A DNA stretch of 49,712 nucleotides from Streptomyces sioyaensis (GTDB taxonomy: Bacteria; Actinomycetota; Actinomycetes; Streptomycetales; Streptomycetaceae), in contig NZ_SDIF01000048.1 of assembly GCF_004122735.1 (NCBI RefSeq), forward strand, positions 1 to 49,712. Reading direction: 5' to 3'. The translations under genes were made by a program, and so were the position numbers. Positions 23,887 to 31,785 of the stretch are shown here, piece after piece. Each line of letters begins with the position of its first letter. Positions within the stretch are counted from its first letter, which is position 1. The notes beneath the pieces were generated by a model. That model was not told where the DNA came from and did not search any database. It was given only the letters and a program-made list of their open reading frames with translations.

Positions 23887-24073
23887 TCAGGAGCTGCACC
23901 TACCGGAGCGGATACGGGTGGTGGACGAGACGGAGCCGATCGACGTCACCGGGCAGGCCCTCGCAGTCGAGCAGCGCCTCGTTCCAGGTACTCGCTGGTC
24001 TCCAGAGCGTCGACATCCAGGCCGTCAGGCCTGCCACGCCGACGTCCTGGCCGACGGCGGCAACAGCGCTCAT
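23887..24073 (-). pseudogene. decayed tandem duplicate of the precursor gene sioH
   Basis: A 187-base relic 289 bases downstream of sioH on the same strand. It begins ATG AGC GCT and reads MSAVAAVGQDVGVAGLT before a one-base deletion; two later one-base insertions follow. With these three indels corrected it encodes 61 residues, the same length as SioH, with 30 of 44 leader positions identical (GLTGLDVDALE is intact). The core position reads IGSVSSTTRIRSGRCSS against VSSASCTTCICTCSCSS. Four of five core Cys are lost, mostly through single-base changes of TGC to CGT, CGC, TCC or GGT-type codons. As written, the ATG frame stops at an early TAG, so no thiopeptide can come from it. Confidence 0.85.
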
Positions 24074-24113
24074 GCCGTCCCCCCTCCTCGTCCTCCGCTG
24101 CTGGGCCCTCGGG

Positions 24114-24136
24114 CCTGCCAGATTGGAGCAGGCAGG
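24114..24136 (-). terminator. hairpin downstream of sioH
   Basis: CCTGCC/GGCAGG forms a six-pair stem around AGATTGGAGCA, 41 bases after the sioH stop. Without a T-tract it may act as a partial terminator or mRNA stabiliser, letting the precursor message exceed that of the enzyme genes, which is a common arrangement. A second copy lies at 23823-23845. Confidence 0.5.
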
Positions 24137-24176
24137 ACCGAAGGCTGCGGGGTCAGACCCCGCACAGCAGCGTGAT

Positions 24177-24362
24177 TCAGGAGCTGCAGCTGCAGGTGCA
24201 GATGCAGGTGGTGCACGAAGCGGAGGAGACCATGGTCACGGAGAGGTCCTCGCCGTCGAGGAGCGTCTCGTCCATGTAGTCGCTGATCTCCAGGGCGTCG
24301 ACATCCAGGCCCGTCAGGCCGTCGACACCGATCTCCTGGCCGACGATGGCGGCAGTGCTCAT
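24177..24362 (-). CDS. sioH: siomycin-type thiopeptide precursor peptide
   Basis: A 61-residue precursor. The leader (1-44) is acidic and contains GLTGLDVDALEISDYMDETL, near-identical in kind to the thiostrepton leader; the core (45-61) is VSSASCTTCICTCSCSS. Thiostrepton's core starts Ile-Ala in place of Val-Ser here; siomycin A has Val and dehydroalanine at these positions, which fits. Five Cys supply the azoles, and Ile at core position 10 is the dihydroxylation site. The C-terminal Ser-Ser gives the dehydroalanine tail. ATG at 24362 has AAGGTG six bases upstream; an upstream in-frame start is not needed. The gene is alone at the head of the minus-strand series and diverges from sioG. Confidence 0.98.
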   Translation of the reverse strand: MSTAAIVGQEIGVDGLTGLDVDALEISDYMDETLLDGEDLSVTMVSSASCTTCICTCSCSS

Positions 24363-24437
24363 GCCGTTCACCTTACCTTTCGGCAAATTTGCGGTCGCGT
24401 CGATCGCGCCGCATGCGGCCGGCCACGTAAAACACAA

Positions 24438-24468
24438 TTTGTAGCCGGCCCCCCGGGACTCTTGTCAC
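24438..24468 (-). promoter_or_regulatory. candidate promoter of sioH
   Basis: On the minus strand GTGACA (24463-24468) and TACAAA (24438-24443) are 19 bases apart, resembling a -35/-10 pair with a slightly long spacer. Transcription would start near 24431, giving a leader of about 70 bases before the sioH ATG. Confidence 0.4.
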
Positions 24469-24510
24469 CCGGCTGAGGCCGACCATAGGCATCCGAACTT
24501 CTGCCGCACA

Positions 24511-24576
24511 AGGGGGCTATCCCGAACAAGACGATGTGACGCACGCCACATTGGCAAAATCCGCGGCTAGCCCCCT
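24511..24576. promoter_or_regulatory. imperfect inverted repeat, candidate operator
   Basis: AGGGGGCTATCC at 24511-24522 is matched in inverse by GGCTAGCCCCCT at 24565-24576 (11 of 12 positions pair). Centres are about 54 bases apart, close to five helical turns. The right half-site abuts where the -35 of sioG would be. Confidence 0.45.
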
Positions 24577-24595
24577 AGAAGATCACTTTTAGGTG

Positions 24596-24601
24596 TTAGA
24601 T
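24596..24601 (+). promoter_or_regulatory. candidate -10 box of sioG-sioA operon
   Basis: TTAGAT is placed about 95 bases before the sioG ATG. The -35 position would overlap the CTAGCCCCCTAG half-site, which has no TTGACA likeness, so an activator may be required. Confidence 0.3.
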
Positions 24602-24696
24602 TCGCCCCGGTGATGCGTTAGTTCACGTCGTTGATTTCGGACGCATTGGCGCCTTGAGGCCCGGAGGGCATCGGCGCCACACTTGGGGGATCCACA

Positions 24697-25251
24697 ATGG
24701 AAGTAGCTAGTTGTTCAATACCGGACGACACGGCTCTCGCATGTTTCCGCGACAGCGGGGAATACACCCACGCCGAAGCGGCGGAATCATTAATTCCGGA
24801 CCAGGAAAAAGTTGATGCGAGAGAGCTCGCCCGGCTGGCCATGGACCGCCCCAGCCTGACACCGGAGCGGGCGTTCTGGTTGATCGACCTCTGGATCCGC
24901 GTCCAGGCCCTGGTCCTCCGCCCGTTCGGGGTCAAGCCCAACACCATGCGCAGCACGCGGGACCAGCCGCTGCCCACGGTGGGCGAACGCCTCGGCCCCT
25001 ACGAGGTGTTCGAGGCCAGCGAGCGCGAAGTGCTCCTCGGCGACACGGACAAGCTGCTCGAACACCGGATGTCCTTCATCGTCGCCGACGGCAAGGCGTA
25101 CATCGGTGTCGTGCTGCGCACCAGGAACAAGGCGGGCGAGGACTACTGGAACCAGTTCCGCCACAACCAGACGGAGATCCTGCACTGGTCGCTCCGTCGC
25201 GGACTGTCCCGAGCGCTCGGGGACGACGACATCGCGGCCCAGGCCCGTTGA
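24697..25251 (+). CDS. sioG: DUF2867-like protein of unknown function
   Basis: A 184-residue protein matching the DUF2867 pattern: an N-terminal region with ARLAMDRPSLTPERAFWLIDLWIRVQALVLRPFGVKP, then VGERLGPYEVFEASEREVLLGDTDKLLEHRMSFIV, and a C-terminal helix FRHNQTEILHWSLRRGLSRAL. No catalytic motif is recognised and no signal peptide or clear membrane helix is present. It is the positional equivalent of TsrG, the first gene of the plus-strand operon. ATG is preceded by GGGGGA. Its conservation opposite the precursor in two clusters argues for a real role, but none can be assigned from sequence. Confidence 0.85.
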   Translation: MEVASCSIPDDTALACFRDSGEYTHAEAAESLIPDQEKVDARELARLAMDRPSLTPERAFWLIDLWIRVQALVLRPFGVKPNTMRSTRDQPLPTVGERLGPYEVFEASEREVLLGDTDKLLEHRMSFIVADGKAYIGVVLRTRNKAGEDYWNQFRHNQTEILHWSLRRGLSRALGDDDIAAQAR

Positions 25252-25318
25252 GACGGCCGCGGACCGGTGGTGCCCCGTGCCGGGCGCGCCACCGCCCGGC
25301 TCCGGCGAGAAGAGCACC

Positions 25319-26161
25319 ATGTCGAGTTTGATCGAGACCGCCCATTGGATCGCCTGCGCCAGGGCAGCTGAATCGCTGCGTGACGACCGGTTGTTCCACG
25401 ACCCGCTCGCGGTGGAATTCGTCCGTCGCACCGAACCGGACCTCTACGCTCGGCTGCGGTCCGAACCGAGCTCCCGCTACGACGTCCTCGCCGTACGCAC
25501 CAGGTTCTTCGACGACTGCCTGCTGCGCGCCGTGACCACCGGCCCGGCCCGGCAGGTCGTCGTGCTGGCCGCCGGCATGGACGGCCGGGCCTTCAGACTT
25601 CCCTGGCCACCGGGCGTCACCCTCTATGAGGTGGACCTGCCCGCGGCAGTCGAGGAGAAGGCCGCCTTCCTGTCCCGCACCTCCCTGACCGCCGACCGGT
25701 GTCACCGGATCGCGGTCGGTGCCGACCTCACCGACGACTGGCCGTCCGCGCTGGTCGACGCGGGGTTCCGCAGTGACCTCCGCACGGCGTGGCTGGCCGA
25801 GGGAGTGCTCTACTACCTGACCGAGCACCAGGTGAATGCGGTGGTCGACCGGGTGACCGCGCTCTCCGCCGCCGGCAGCGCCTGCTTCCTGGAGCACGTC
25901 AACACCGACCTGTACCGCGCACCGTGGATGCAGGAGTGGCTGCGGACCATGCGTGACGAGGGGCGTCCCTGGCTGTCCGGTGTGGCCGACCCCGAGACGT
26001 GGCTCGGCGGCCGGGGCTGGCAGGCCGTCGTGCGCGAACCCGGCGAACTGGCCGAGGCGGCAGGGCGGCTGGTTCCCCGGACACCCCCGCGCGCCACCCC
26101 CGGAGCCGCCCGTACCTGGCTGATCTCGGCCGACCTCGCGGACCCGGCACCCTCCGGGTGA
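25319..26161 (+). CDS. sioF: S-adenosylmethionine carboxyl methyltransferase (LCMT-like), C-terminal methyl ester
   Basis: A 280-residue leucine carboxyl methyltransferase-like enzyme. It has the SAM-binding motif VVVLAAGMDGRAFRL (about 80-94), followed by VTLYEVDLPAAVEEKAAFL with the ribose-binding acid, and the later AWLAEGVLYYL. By homology to TsrF it methylates the C-terminal carboxylate of the intermediate; SioB later removes the ester and SioC makes the amide. ATG at 25319 has a GAGAAGAG site; the frame is open earlier but overlaps sioG. It follows sioG by 67 bases. Confidence 0.92.
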   Translation: MSSLIETAHWIACARAAESLRDDRLFHDPLAVEFVRRTEPDLYARLRSEPSSRYDVLAVRTRFFDDCLLRAVTTGPARQVVVLAAGMDGRAFRLPWPPGVTLYEVDLPAAVEEKAAFLSRTSLTADRCHRIAVGADLTDDWPSALVDAGFRSDLRTAWLAEGVLYYLTEHQVNAVVDRVTALSAAGSACFLEHVNTDLYRAPWMQEWLRTMRDEGRPWLSGVADPETWLGGRGWQAVVREPGELAEAAGRLVPRTPPRATPGAARTWLISADLADPAPSG

Positions 26162-26184
26162 GCACCCCTACAGCTGGAGTCTTT

Positions 26185-27417
26185 ATGCGCCCTCTGATCA
26201 CCCAGCCGACACGGCAACGGTACGTCGCGATGGCGGAGGAACTGGCGGCGGCCTTCCGCGAGCGGGCCGCCGAATACGACCGGAAGGCCGAGTTCCCGCA
26301 CCAGAACATCGACGAGCTCCGCGACGCCGGCTATTTGGCGCTGACCGTCCCGCAGGAACTCGGCGGACTGGGCGGCACCCTCGGCGACATGGCCCTGACC
26401 CAGGAACGCCTGGCCGCCGGCTGCGCCTCCACGGCGCTCGCCGTGAACATGCATCTCTCGATGGCCGGCCAGATGGCCAGGAACTGGCGGACCACGGGGG
26501 ACGAGCGCGCCCGGCGGACGCTCAGGGACATCGTCGACGGACGGGTGATCCTCATGGGGGCCACCGCGGAGCCCGGGCACGCGCTCGTCCGGAGCACCGG
26601 GGCCAAGGCCCGGAAGGTGGACGGCGGTTACCTCGTCACCGGGGACAAGACCTTCGGCACCGGCTCGGCGGTCATGACCCACATGACGTCGATGGCGGAG
26701 TACCGCGAGCACCCGGACGGTCCGCAGGTCCTGGTGTTCCGCATTCCCGCCGACAGCCCCGGCGTCCGGGTCCTGGACGGCACCTGGAACACCTCGGCCC
26801 TCAGGGCCACCCGCAGCGAGAACATCGAACTCCGCGACGTCATGGTGCCGGAGGAGAACGTCCTGACGAGCTTCCCCGTCGGCACACTGGACGGTTCGCT
26901 GCTCCAGACCGTGTGGGGCTGGGCCATGCCCACCTTCGCGGCGGTCTATCTCGGCGTGGCCGTCGGGGCCTTCGAGCAGTGCGTGCGGGACGTCCTGAGC
27001 CGCGGCTGGGACGACCGGCCCTACATACGGGCGGAGATCAGCGAGTGCGAGGCCCTGATCGAAACCTCCCGCGCCCTCATCGAACGGACCACCCGTGAGG
27101 TCATGGGCAATGGCCTGTGGACCGAGCTGAGCATCCAACACGGCACCGCACGCGTCGTGTTGGCCAAAACCGTCGGCACCAACCACGCCGTGGAGGTCGT
27201 CGACCGCGTGATCAGGATCATCGGCACGCCGGCGCTGCGGCCCGGCTCGGTGTACGAGCGTGCCCACCGGGACGTGCGGGCCGGGACCATGCACCCGTAC
27301 AGCAACGCCGACGCCTGTGACCTGATCGCCGCGACCACGCTCGGTGCCGAGGTGGCCCCGACGCACCCGCCGCGGCTGGACCGGCTCGCCGAGCCGGCTC
27401 CCGACGGCAACCCCTGA
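26185..27417 (+). CDS. sioE: acyl-CoA dehydrogenase-like flavoprotein of the quinaldic acid pathway
   Basis: A 410-residue flavoprotein with acyl-CoA dehydrogenase architecture: an N-terminal helical domain (ELRDAGYLALTVPQELGGLGG), a central beta domain (GATAEPGHALVRSTGAKARKVDGGYLVTGDKTFGTGS) and a C-terminal helical domain ending in the RIIGTPALRPGSVYERAHRDVRAG flavin-site region. Such proteins also act as flavin monooxygenases. TsrE, its equivalent, is reported to oxygenate the transaminated 2-methylindole intermediate and start ring expansion to the quinoline. ATG at 26185 has TGGAG seven bases upstream. It follows sioF by 23 bases. Confidence 0.9.
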   Translation: MRPLITQPTRQRYVAMAEELAAAFRERAAEYDRKAEFPHQNIDELRDAGYLALTVPQELGGLGGTLGDMALTQERLAAGCASTALAVNMHLSMAGQMARNWRTTGDERARRTLRDIVDGRVILMGATAEPGHALVRSTGAKARKVDGGYLVTGDKTFGTGSAVMTHMTSMAEYREHPDGPQVLVFRIPADSPGVRVLDGTWNTSALRATRSENIELRDVMVPEENVLTSFPVGTLDGSLLQTVWGWAMPTFAAVYLGVAVGAFEQCVRDVLSRGWDDRPYIRAEISECEALIETSRALIERTTREVMGNGLWTELSIQHGTARVVLAKTVGTNHAVEVVDRVIRIIGTPALRPGSVYERAHRDVRAGTMHPYSNADACDLIAATTLGAEVAPTHPPRLDRLAEPAPDGNP

Positions 27418-27461
27418 CCAGCACTCCGGACCGAGTTCAGTACATCGGAAGGCGACCACCC

Positions 27462-27869
27462 GTGGACCGAGAAGCCGCGCTGCACCTCATGGAACATTTC
27501 CTGGCGGCGTACAACGAAGGAAACCCGAAGCACTTGGACCGCTGTCTGCATCCGGACTACCGGCACCCCAACCCGGCGGTCGAGCGCGGTATCGAAGGAA
27601 TGCGGGGAGCGGTCCGTCGCTGGGCGGCGTCGGTGGAGGACCTGCGCCTCACCCTGGACGACCTCGTCGTCGAGGGGGACAAGGTCGTCGCACGCATGAC
27701 CTTCAGCGGCCGGCAGGTCGGCACGATCCTGGACATCCCGCCGTCCGGCAAGCACTTCTCGGTCGGTCTCATCGACATCTTCCTCGTCGAGGACGGCCTG
27801 TTCGCCCAGCACTGGGACGAGATGGACCTGCTCGGACTGCACCGACAGCTCGGTGCGCTGCCGGCCTGA
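27462..27869 (+). CDS. sioD: SnoaL-like/NTF2-fold protein, probable ring-closure or rearrangement enzyme
   Basis: A 135-residue NTF2-fold protein of the SnoaL type: HLMEHFLAAYNEGNPKHLDRCLHPDYRHPNP at the N-terminus, DDLVVEGDKVVARMTFSGRQ in the middle and HWDEMDLLGLHRQLG at the end, with conserved His/Asp in the pocket. In the TsrD position it probably assists the ring expansion or cyclisation to quinoline ketone after SioE. The GTG start has GGAAGG upstream. It is 44 bases after sioE and 22 before sioC. Exact reaction is inferred. Confidence 0.83.
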   Translation: MDREAALHLMEHFLAAYNEGNPKHLDRCLHPDYRHPNPAVERGIEGMRGAVRRWAASVEDLRLTLDDLVVEGDKVVARMTFSGRQVGTILDIPPSGKHFSVGLIDIFLVEDGLFAQHWDEMDLLGLHRQLGALPA

Positions 27870-27891
27870 CCGGCGAGGGGAGGAAGAGACG

Positions 27892-29751
27892 ATGTGTGGA
27901 ATCGCGGGCTGGGTGGCCTTCGAGCGGGACCCCGGCGCGGAGCGCTCCGCCGTGCAGGCGATGACGGACACCATGGCCTGCCGCGGCCCGGACGCCGAGG
28001 GCGTCTGGTACGGCAGCCACGTCGCCCTGGGGCACCGGCGGCTCGCCGTCATCGACCTCGCGGGCGGCACGCAGCCCATGACCGCTGAGGAAGACGGCGA
28101 GGTCGCCGCCGTCATCTCCTACAGCGGAGAGGTCTACGACTTCGCCGCACTGCGGAACCGACTGCGCGGCGCCGGCCACTCGTTCCGGACCGACAGCGAC
28201 ACCGAGGTCGTGCTCCGTGCCTATCTGGAATGGGGGACCGACTTCACCCGGCACCTCACCGGGATGTTCGCCTTCGCGCTCTGGGACACCCGCAGCCGGG
28301 AGTTGCTGCTGGTCCGTGACCGGCTGGGCATCAAACCGCTCTACTACTACCCCACGTCGGACGGCGTGCTCTTCGGATCGGAGCCGAAGGCGATCCTGGC
28401 CCATCCCGAGGCACGGGCCCGGCTGAGCCCGGCCGGCCTGCGGGAGCTCATGACGTGGGTGAACACACCGGGACACGCGATCTTCGACGGCATGTCCCAG
28501 GTCCGCCCGGGACACCTCGTCCGGGTCTCCCGCGGGAACCTCACCGAGACCGCCTACTGGCAGCTCCCGGCACGCCCGCACGACGACGACTTCGACACCA
28601 CCGTCGGCCGGGTGCGTGCCTTGCTGCAGGCGGCCGTCGCGGGCCAGACCGTCGCGGACGTGCCGCTGTGTTCGCTGCTGTCGGGCGGCCTGGACTCCAG
28701 CTCCGTGGCGGCGCTCGCCGCGGAGGCGCTGCGGCCGAGCGGACAGCCCCCTCTCCAGTGCTTCTCGGTCGGCTTCGCCCCGTCCGGCCACGCGGCGATG
28801 CCGGTCTCCGATGGGTCCGCTCTCACCGACGACGCCGACTATGCGGCGAAACTGGCCGGCCACATCGGCGCGCACCACGAGTCCATCGTGCTCGACGCGA
28901 AACTGCTGTCCGATCCCGCGGCCCGCGCCGCCGTGCTCCGTGCCCGCGACCTGCCCCAGGGCCTCGCCGATATGGACACGTCCTTGTACCTGCTGTTCAA
29001 GGCGATTCGGCAGCGTTCCACGGTGGCGCTGTCCGGCGAAGGCGCCGATGAACTCTTCGGTGGCTACCCCTGGTTCCACGACGAGCAGGCGACCCGTGCG
29101 CGGACGTTCCCCTGGATGTACGCGGCCGGCGCCGGTGCCGCCCAGGGCCCGGCGTTCCTCGACCCCGCGCTGCCCGAACGTCTCTCCCTGGACGAGTACC
29201 GCGCCGACAGCTACGCCGACGCGATCGCCGCCGTCCCCGTCCTGCCCGGGGAGCCGGAACCCGACCGGCGCATGCGCACCGTCAACCACCTCTTCCTCAC
29301 CCGCTTCCTTCCGATGCTCCTGGAGCGCAAGGACCGGATGAGCATGGCCGTGGGCCTGGAAGTGCGGGTGCCCTTCTGCGACCACTCGTTGGTGGAGTAC
29401 GTCTTCAACGTGCCGTGGTCGATGAAGTCCTTCGACGGGCGCGAGAAGAGCCTGCTGCGCGCGGCCATGGCCCCCGACCTCCCCGAGTCCGTTCTCACCA
29501 GGAAGAAAGAGCCCTACCCGACGATTGCCGACCCGGCGTACGACCAGCTGCTCAAGGGCAGGCTCGGCGATCTCATGGACGATGCCGGAGCACCGGTGCG
29601 CGCGCTGATGGACGAGAAGAGCGCGGCGAAGGCCTTCGACACCGTGCGGAAGGCCTCTCCCGGGGAACTCCGCTTTCTGCGGGTCGGGTTCGAGTCCCTC
29701 ATAAAGATCAATGACTGGATGCGCGACTACCAGGTGGAACTCGCGGAGTGA
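27892..29751 (+). CDS. sioC: glutamine-dependent amidotransferase (asparagine synthase-like), C-terminal amidation
   Basis: A 619-residue class II glutamine amidotransferase fused to an asparagine-synthase ATP domain. Met-Cys2 (MCGIAGW) provides the N-terminal nucleophile; the glutaminase domain includes MACRGPDAEG, LGHRRLAVIDL and YSGEVYDF. The synthetase domain has the PP-loop SLLSGGLDSSSVAAL and LSGEGADELFGGY, with LEVRVPFCDHSLVEYVF later. It turns the C-terminal carboxylate of the de-esterified thiopeptide into the primary amide, as reported for TsrC. ATG at 27892 follows GGGGAGGAAGAG. Confidence 0.95.
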   Translation: MCGIAGWVAFERDPGAERSAVQAMTDTMACRGPDAEGVWYGSHVALGHRRLAVIDLAGGTQPMTAEEDGEVAAVISYSGEVYDFAALRNRLRGAGHSFRTDSDTEVVLRAYLEWGTDFTRHLTGMFAFALWDTRSRELLLVRDRLGIKPLYYYPTSDGVLFGSEPKAILAHPEARARLSPAGLRELMTWVNTPGHAIFDGMSQVRPGHLVRVSRGNLTETAYWQLPARPHDDDFDTTVGRVRALLQAAVAGQTVADVPLCSLLSGGLDSSSVAALAAEALRPSGQPPLQCFSVGFAPSGHAAMPVSDGSALTDDADYAAKLAGHIGAHHESIVLDAKLLSDPAARAAVLRARDLPQGLADMDTSLYLLFKAIRQRSTVALSGEGADELFGGYPWFHDEQATRARTFPWMYAAGAGAAQGPAFLDPALPERLSLDEYRADSYADAIAAVPVLPGEPEPDRRMRTVNHLFLTRFLPMLLERKDRMSMAVGLEVRVPFCDHSLVEYVFNVPWSMKSFDGREKSLLRAAMAPDLPESVLTRKKEPYPTIADPAYDQLLKGRLGDLMDDAGAPVRALMDEKSAAKAFDTVRKASPGELRFLRVGFESLIKINDWMRDYQVELAE

Positions 29752-29829
29752 CGCCGTACGCCCGGCCGACGTGAGCCGGGCGGGAACCGCACCGCACGAA
29801 AGAACGCCCGCGAAAGGGGAGTGAGAGCG

Positions 29830-30654
29830 ATGTCCGAGGTCACAGCGCGCCGGTTCACCGGTGTCCGTCACCCGATCCACACGCACATCTGGCCGCATCC
29901 GACGCCCAGGTACCTTGCGATATTCGTGCACGGCTACGCCGACCACGCCGGCCGGTACGGGCATCTGGCCAGCGCCCTGAACCGGCACGGCGCCGCGGTC
30001 TACGCCCCGGACCACATGGGAAGCGGGCGGTCGGACGGCCAGCGCGCACTCGTCACGGACTACGACGAACTCGTCGCGGACGTCGGCACGGTCCTGGAAC
30101 AGGCGCGCGGCGACCACCCGGGCCTGCCCGTCGTCATGATCGGGCACTCGATCGGCGGGATGGTGGCCGCCCGCTACGCGCAACGCCGTCCCGACGACCT
30201 TTCCGCACTCGTCCTCGTCGCGCCCGTGCTCGGCTCCTGGCACACGGCGACCTCTCTCCTGGCCTTCGACGAGATTCCCGAAATGCCGATGGACGTCGGC
30301 TCGGTGATGTCCCGGGACCCCGCCGAGGCCGCCCGCTACAACGAGGACCCGCTGATCTGGCACGGCGCCTTCGTGCGCAGGACCCTGGAGTCGGTCGTCA
30401 CGTGCCTGGACCGGATCAACGACGGGGGCGGCCTGTCCTTCCTGCCGACCCTCTGGCTGCACGGCGACGCCGATCCACTGGCCCAGCTCGAAGAGACCAG
30501 AAGCGGAATCGAAAGGCTCCGCGGTTTCCACCTCACGGAACGGGTCTACGACGGAGCGCTGCACGGCATCTTCCACGACTCGGACCAGGACCGCGCCCTC
30601 GCCGATACGACAGCGTTCCTCGACGACGCCCTCAAGGTCCCTACGCACCCCTGA
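29830..30654 (+). CDS. sioB: alpha/beta-hydrolase carboxylesterase (methyl ester removal)
   Basis: A 274-residue hydrolase_4/monoacylglycerol-lipase-like protein. The oxyanion loop is FVHGYADHAGRY, the region after it is YAPDHMGSGRSDG, the nucleophile elbow is GHSIGG, the acid is in WLHGDADPL and the His in GALHGIFHD. By TsrB homology it cleaves the C-terminal methyl ester placed by SioF so that SioC can amidate. ATG at 29830 is preferred because the GGGGAG site fits it; GTG at 29821 would abut that site. It follows sioC by 78 bases. Confidence 0.92.
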   Translation: MSEVTARRFTGVRHPIHTHIWPHPTPRYLAIFVHGYADHAGRYGHLASALNRHGAAVYAPDHMGSGRSDGQRALVTDYDELVADVGTVLEQARGDHPGLPVVMIGHSIGGMVAARYAQRRPDDLSALVLVAPVLGSWHTATSLLAFDEIPEMPMDVGSVMSRDPAEAARYNEDPLIWHGAFVRRTLESVVTCLDRINDGGGLSFLPTLWLHGDADPLAQLEETRSGIERLRGFHLTERVYDGALHGIFHDSDQDRALADTTAFLDDALKVPTHP

Positions 30655-30698
30655 TGACGTCCGCCGGACAGCGGGTCGGTCACCAAGGAAGGTTTTTC

Positions 30699-31760
30699 AT
30701 GACGAGAGCCGCCGGCCCGGCACATCCCGGAGCTCCCACACATCCGGGAGAAGGGCATCAGCTTTCCCTGAACGAGATGCCGGCAGTCCCCCTCGCCCAC
30801 CTGGAAGAGGTGCTCCGGGAGTCACTGCTCGGGGCGAATCGCTACCCCGACCCCTTCTCCCGCCGACTGACCGAAGCGATAGCGGACCTCTACTCCGTAC
30901 CGGACCACGAGGTGGTCGTCGGCCCCGGCTCCGCCGCGATCCTCCAGCACGTCATCCAGTGGGCGGCGCCACAACCCACCGACGAGGTGATCTACGCCCG
31001 GCCGTCCTTCGACGCCTATCGCCTGGTCGTGAACGCAGCGGGCGCCAAGCCCGTGGAAGTCCCGCTCAAGGAGCACAAGCACGACCTGTCGAGGATGCTG
31101 GACGGCATCACCCCCCACACCCGCGCGCTGGTGCTGTGCAATCCGCACAACCCCACCGGCACCGCCCTCGACACCGCCGGCATGCTCGCCTTCCTCCGCG
31201 AGGTCCCGGAGCACGTGGTCATCGTCCTGGACGAGGCGTACCGCGAATTCGCCGGCGGCCAAGACACCCTCAACGGGCCGGAGGCGTATCACGACATCCC
31301 GAATATGGTGGTTCTGCGGTCCTTCTCGAAGGCCTATGGACTGGCCGGATTGCGCGTCGGTTACGCGCTTGCCCCGCGGGACATCGCACACACCCTGCGC
31401 AACAGGCTGCTGCCGTTTTCGGTGAGCACGATCGCGGAAGCCGCGGCGCGCGCCGCCCTCGCGCGTCGGCCCGAGGTCCTGCGGCAGGTGGATCGCGTCA
31501 TTGCCGAACGAGGTCGCCTCACCGAAGGGCTTCGCCACCAAGGCTGGGACGTCACACCGTCCGCGGCGAACTTCTGCTGGCTGCCGCTGGGCCCACGATC
31601 CCCTGCCTTTGCCGCGGCGGCAGCTCGCCAGGGGATTCTCGTACGCGCCGTCGGCGAGGAAGGCGTACGCATCACGGTCGGCGAGCCGCAGGCAACCGAC
31701 GCGTTGCTGCATTTCACCGCCCAATTCGCCGCAGAGTCGGCCGGGTTGGCGTCGGCGTGA
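30699..31760 (+). CDS. sioA: PLP-dependent aminotransferase for 2-methyl-tryptophan
   Basis: A fold-type I, HisC-like aminotransferase of 353 residues. It has GPGSAAILQHVIQWAAPQ (cofactor phosphate region), LCNPHNPTGTAL (conserved Asn), VIVLDEAYREFAG (Asp to the pyridine nitrogen), SFSKAYGLAGLRVGYAL (Schiff-base Lys) and a C-terminal substrate-carboxylate Arg in GVRITVG. By TsrA homology it converts 2-methyl-tryptophan to its indolepyruvate, starting conversion to the quinaldic acid. ATG at 30699 has GGAAGG upstream. It is the last plus-strand gene of the cluster; the next gene converges 25 bases away. Confidence 0.94.
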   Translation: MTRAAGPAHPGAPTHPGEGHQLSLNEMPAVPLAHLEEVLRESLLGANRYPDPFSRRLTEAIADLYSVPDHEVVVGPGSAAILQHVIQWAAPQPTDEVIYARPSFDAYRLVVNAAGAKPVEVPLKEHKHDLSRMLDGITPHTRALVLCNPHNPTGTALDTAGMLAFLREVPEHVVIVLDEAYREFAGGQDTLNGPEAYHDIPNMVVLRSFSKAYGLAGLRVGYALAPRDIAHTLRNRLLPFSVSTIAEAAARAALARRPEVLRQVDRVIAERGRLTEGLRHQGWDVTPSAANFCWLPLGPRSPAFAAAAARQGILVRAVGEEGVRITVGEPQATDALLHFTAQFAAESAGLASA

Positions 31761-31785
31761 TCCCGGACCCCCTCACTGACCCGAT

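Larger units (their letters stand above)
24363..24696. promoter_or_regulatory. divergent sioH/sioG promoter region
   Basis: 334 bases without a gene, less G+C-rich than its surroundings, from which the two arms of the cluster diverge. It contains a candidate minus-strand promoter, an imperfect inverted repeat and a candidate plus-strand -10 box, listed separately. No regulator gene is in the cluster, so control must come from elsewhere through this region. Confidence 0.75.

Noticed and set aside
23887..24073. Second functional precursor gene
   Set aside because: Three frame-breaking indels, an early stop and loss of four of five core Cys make it a relic.
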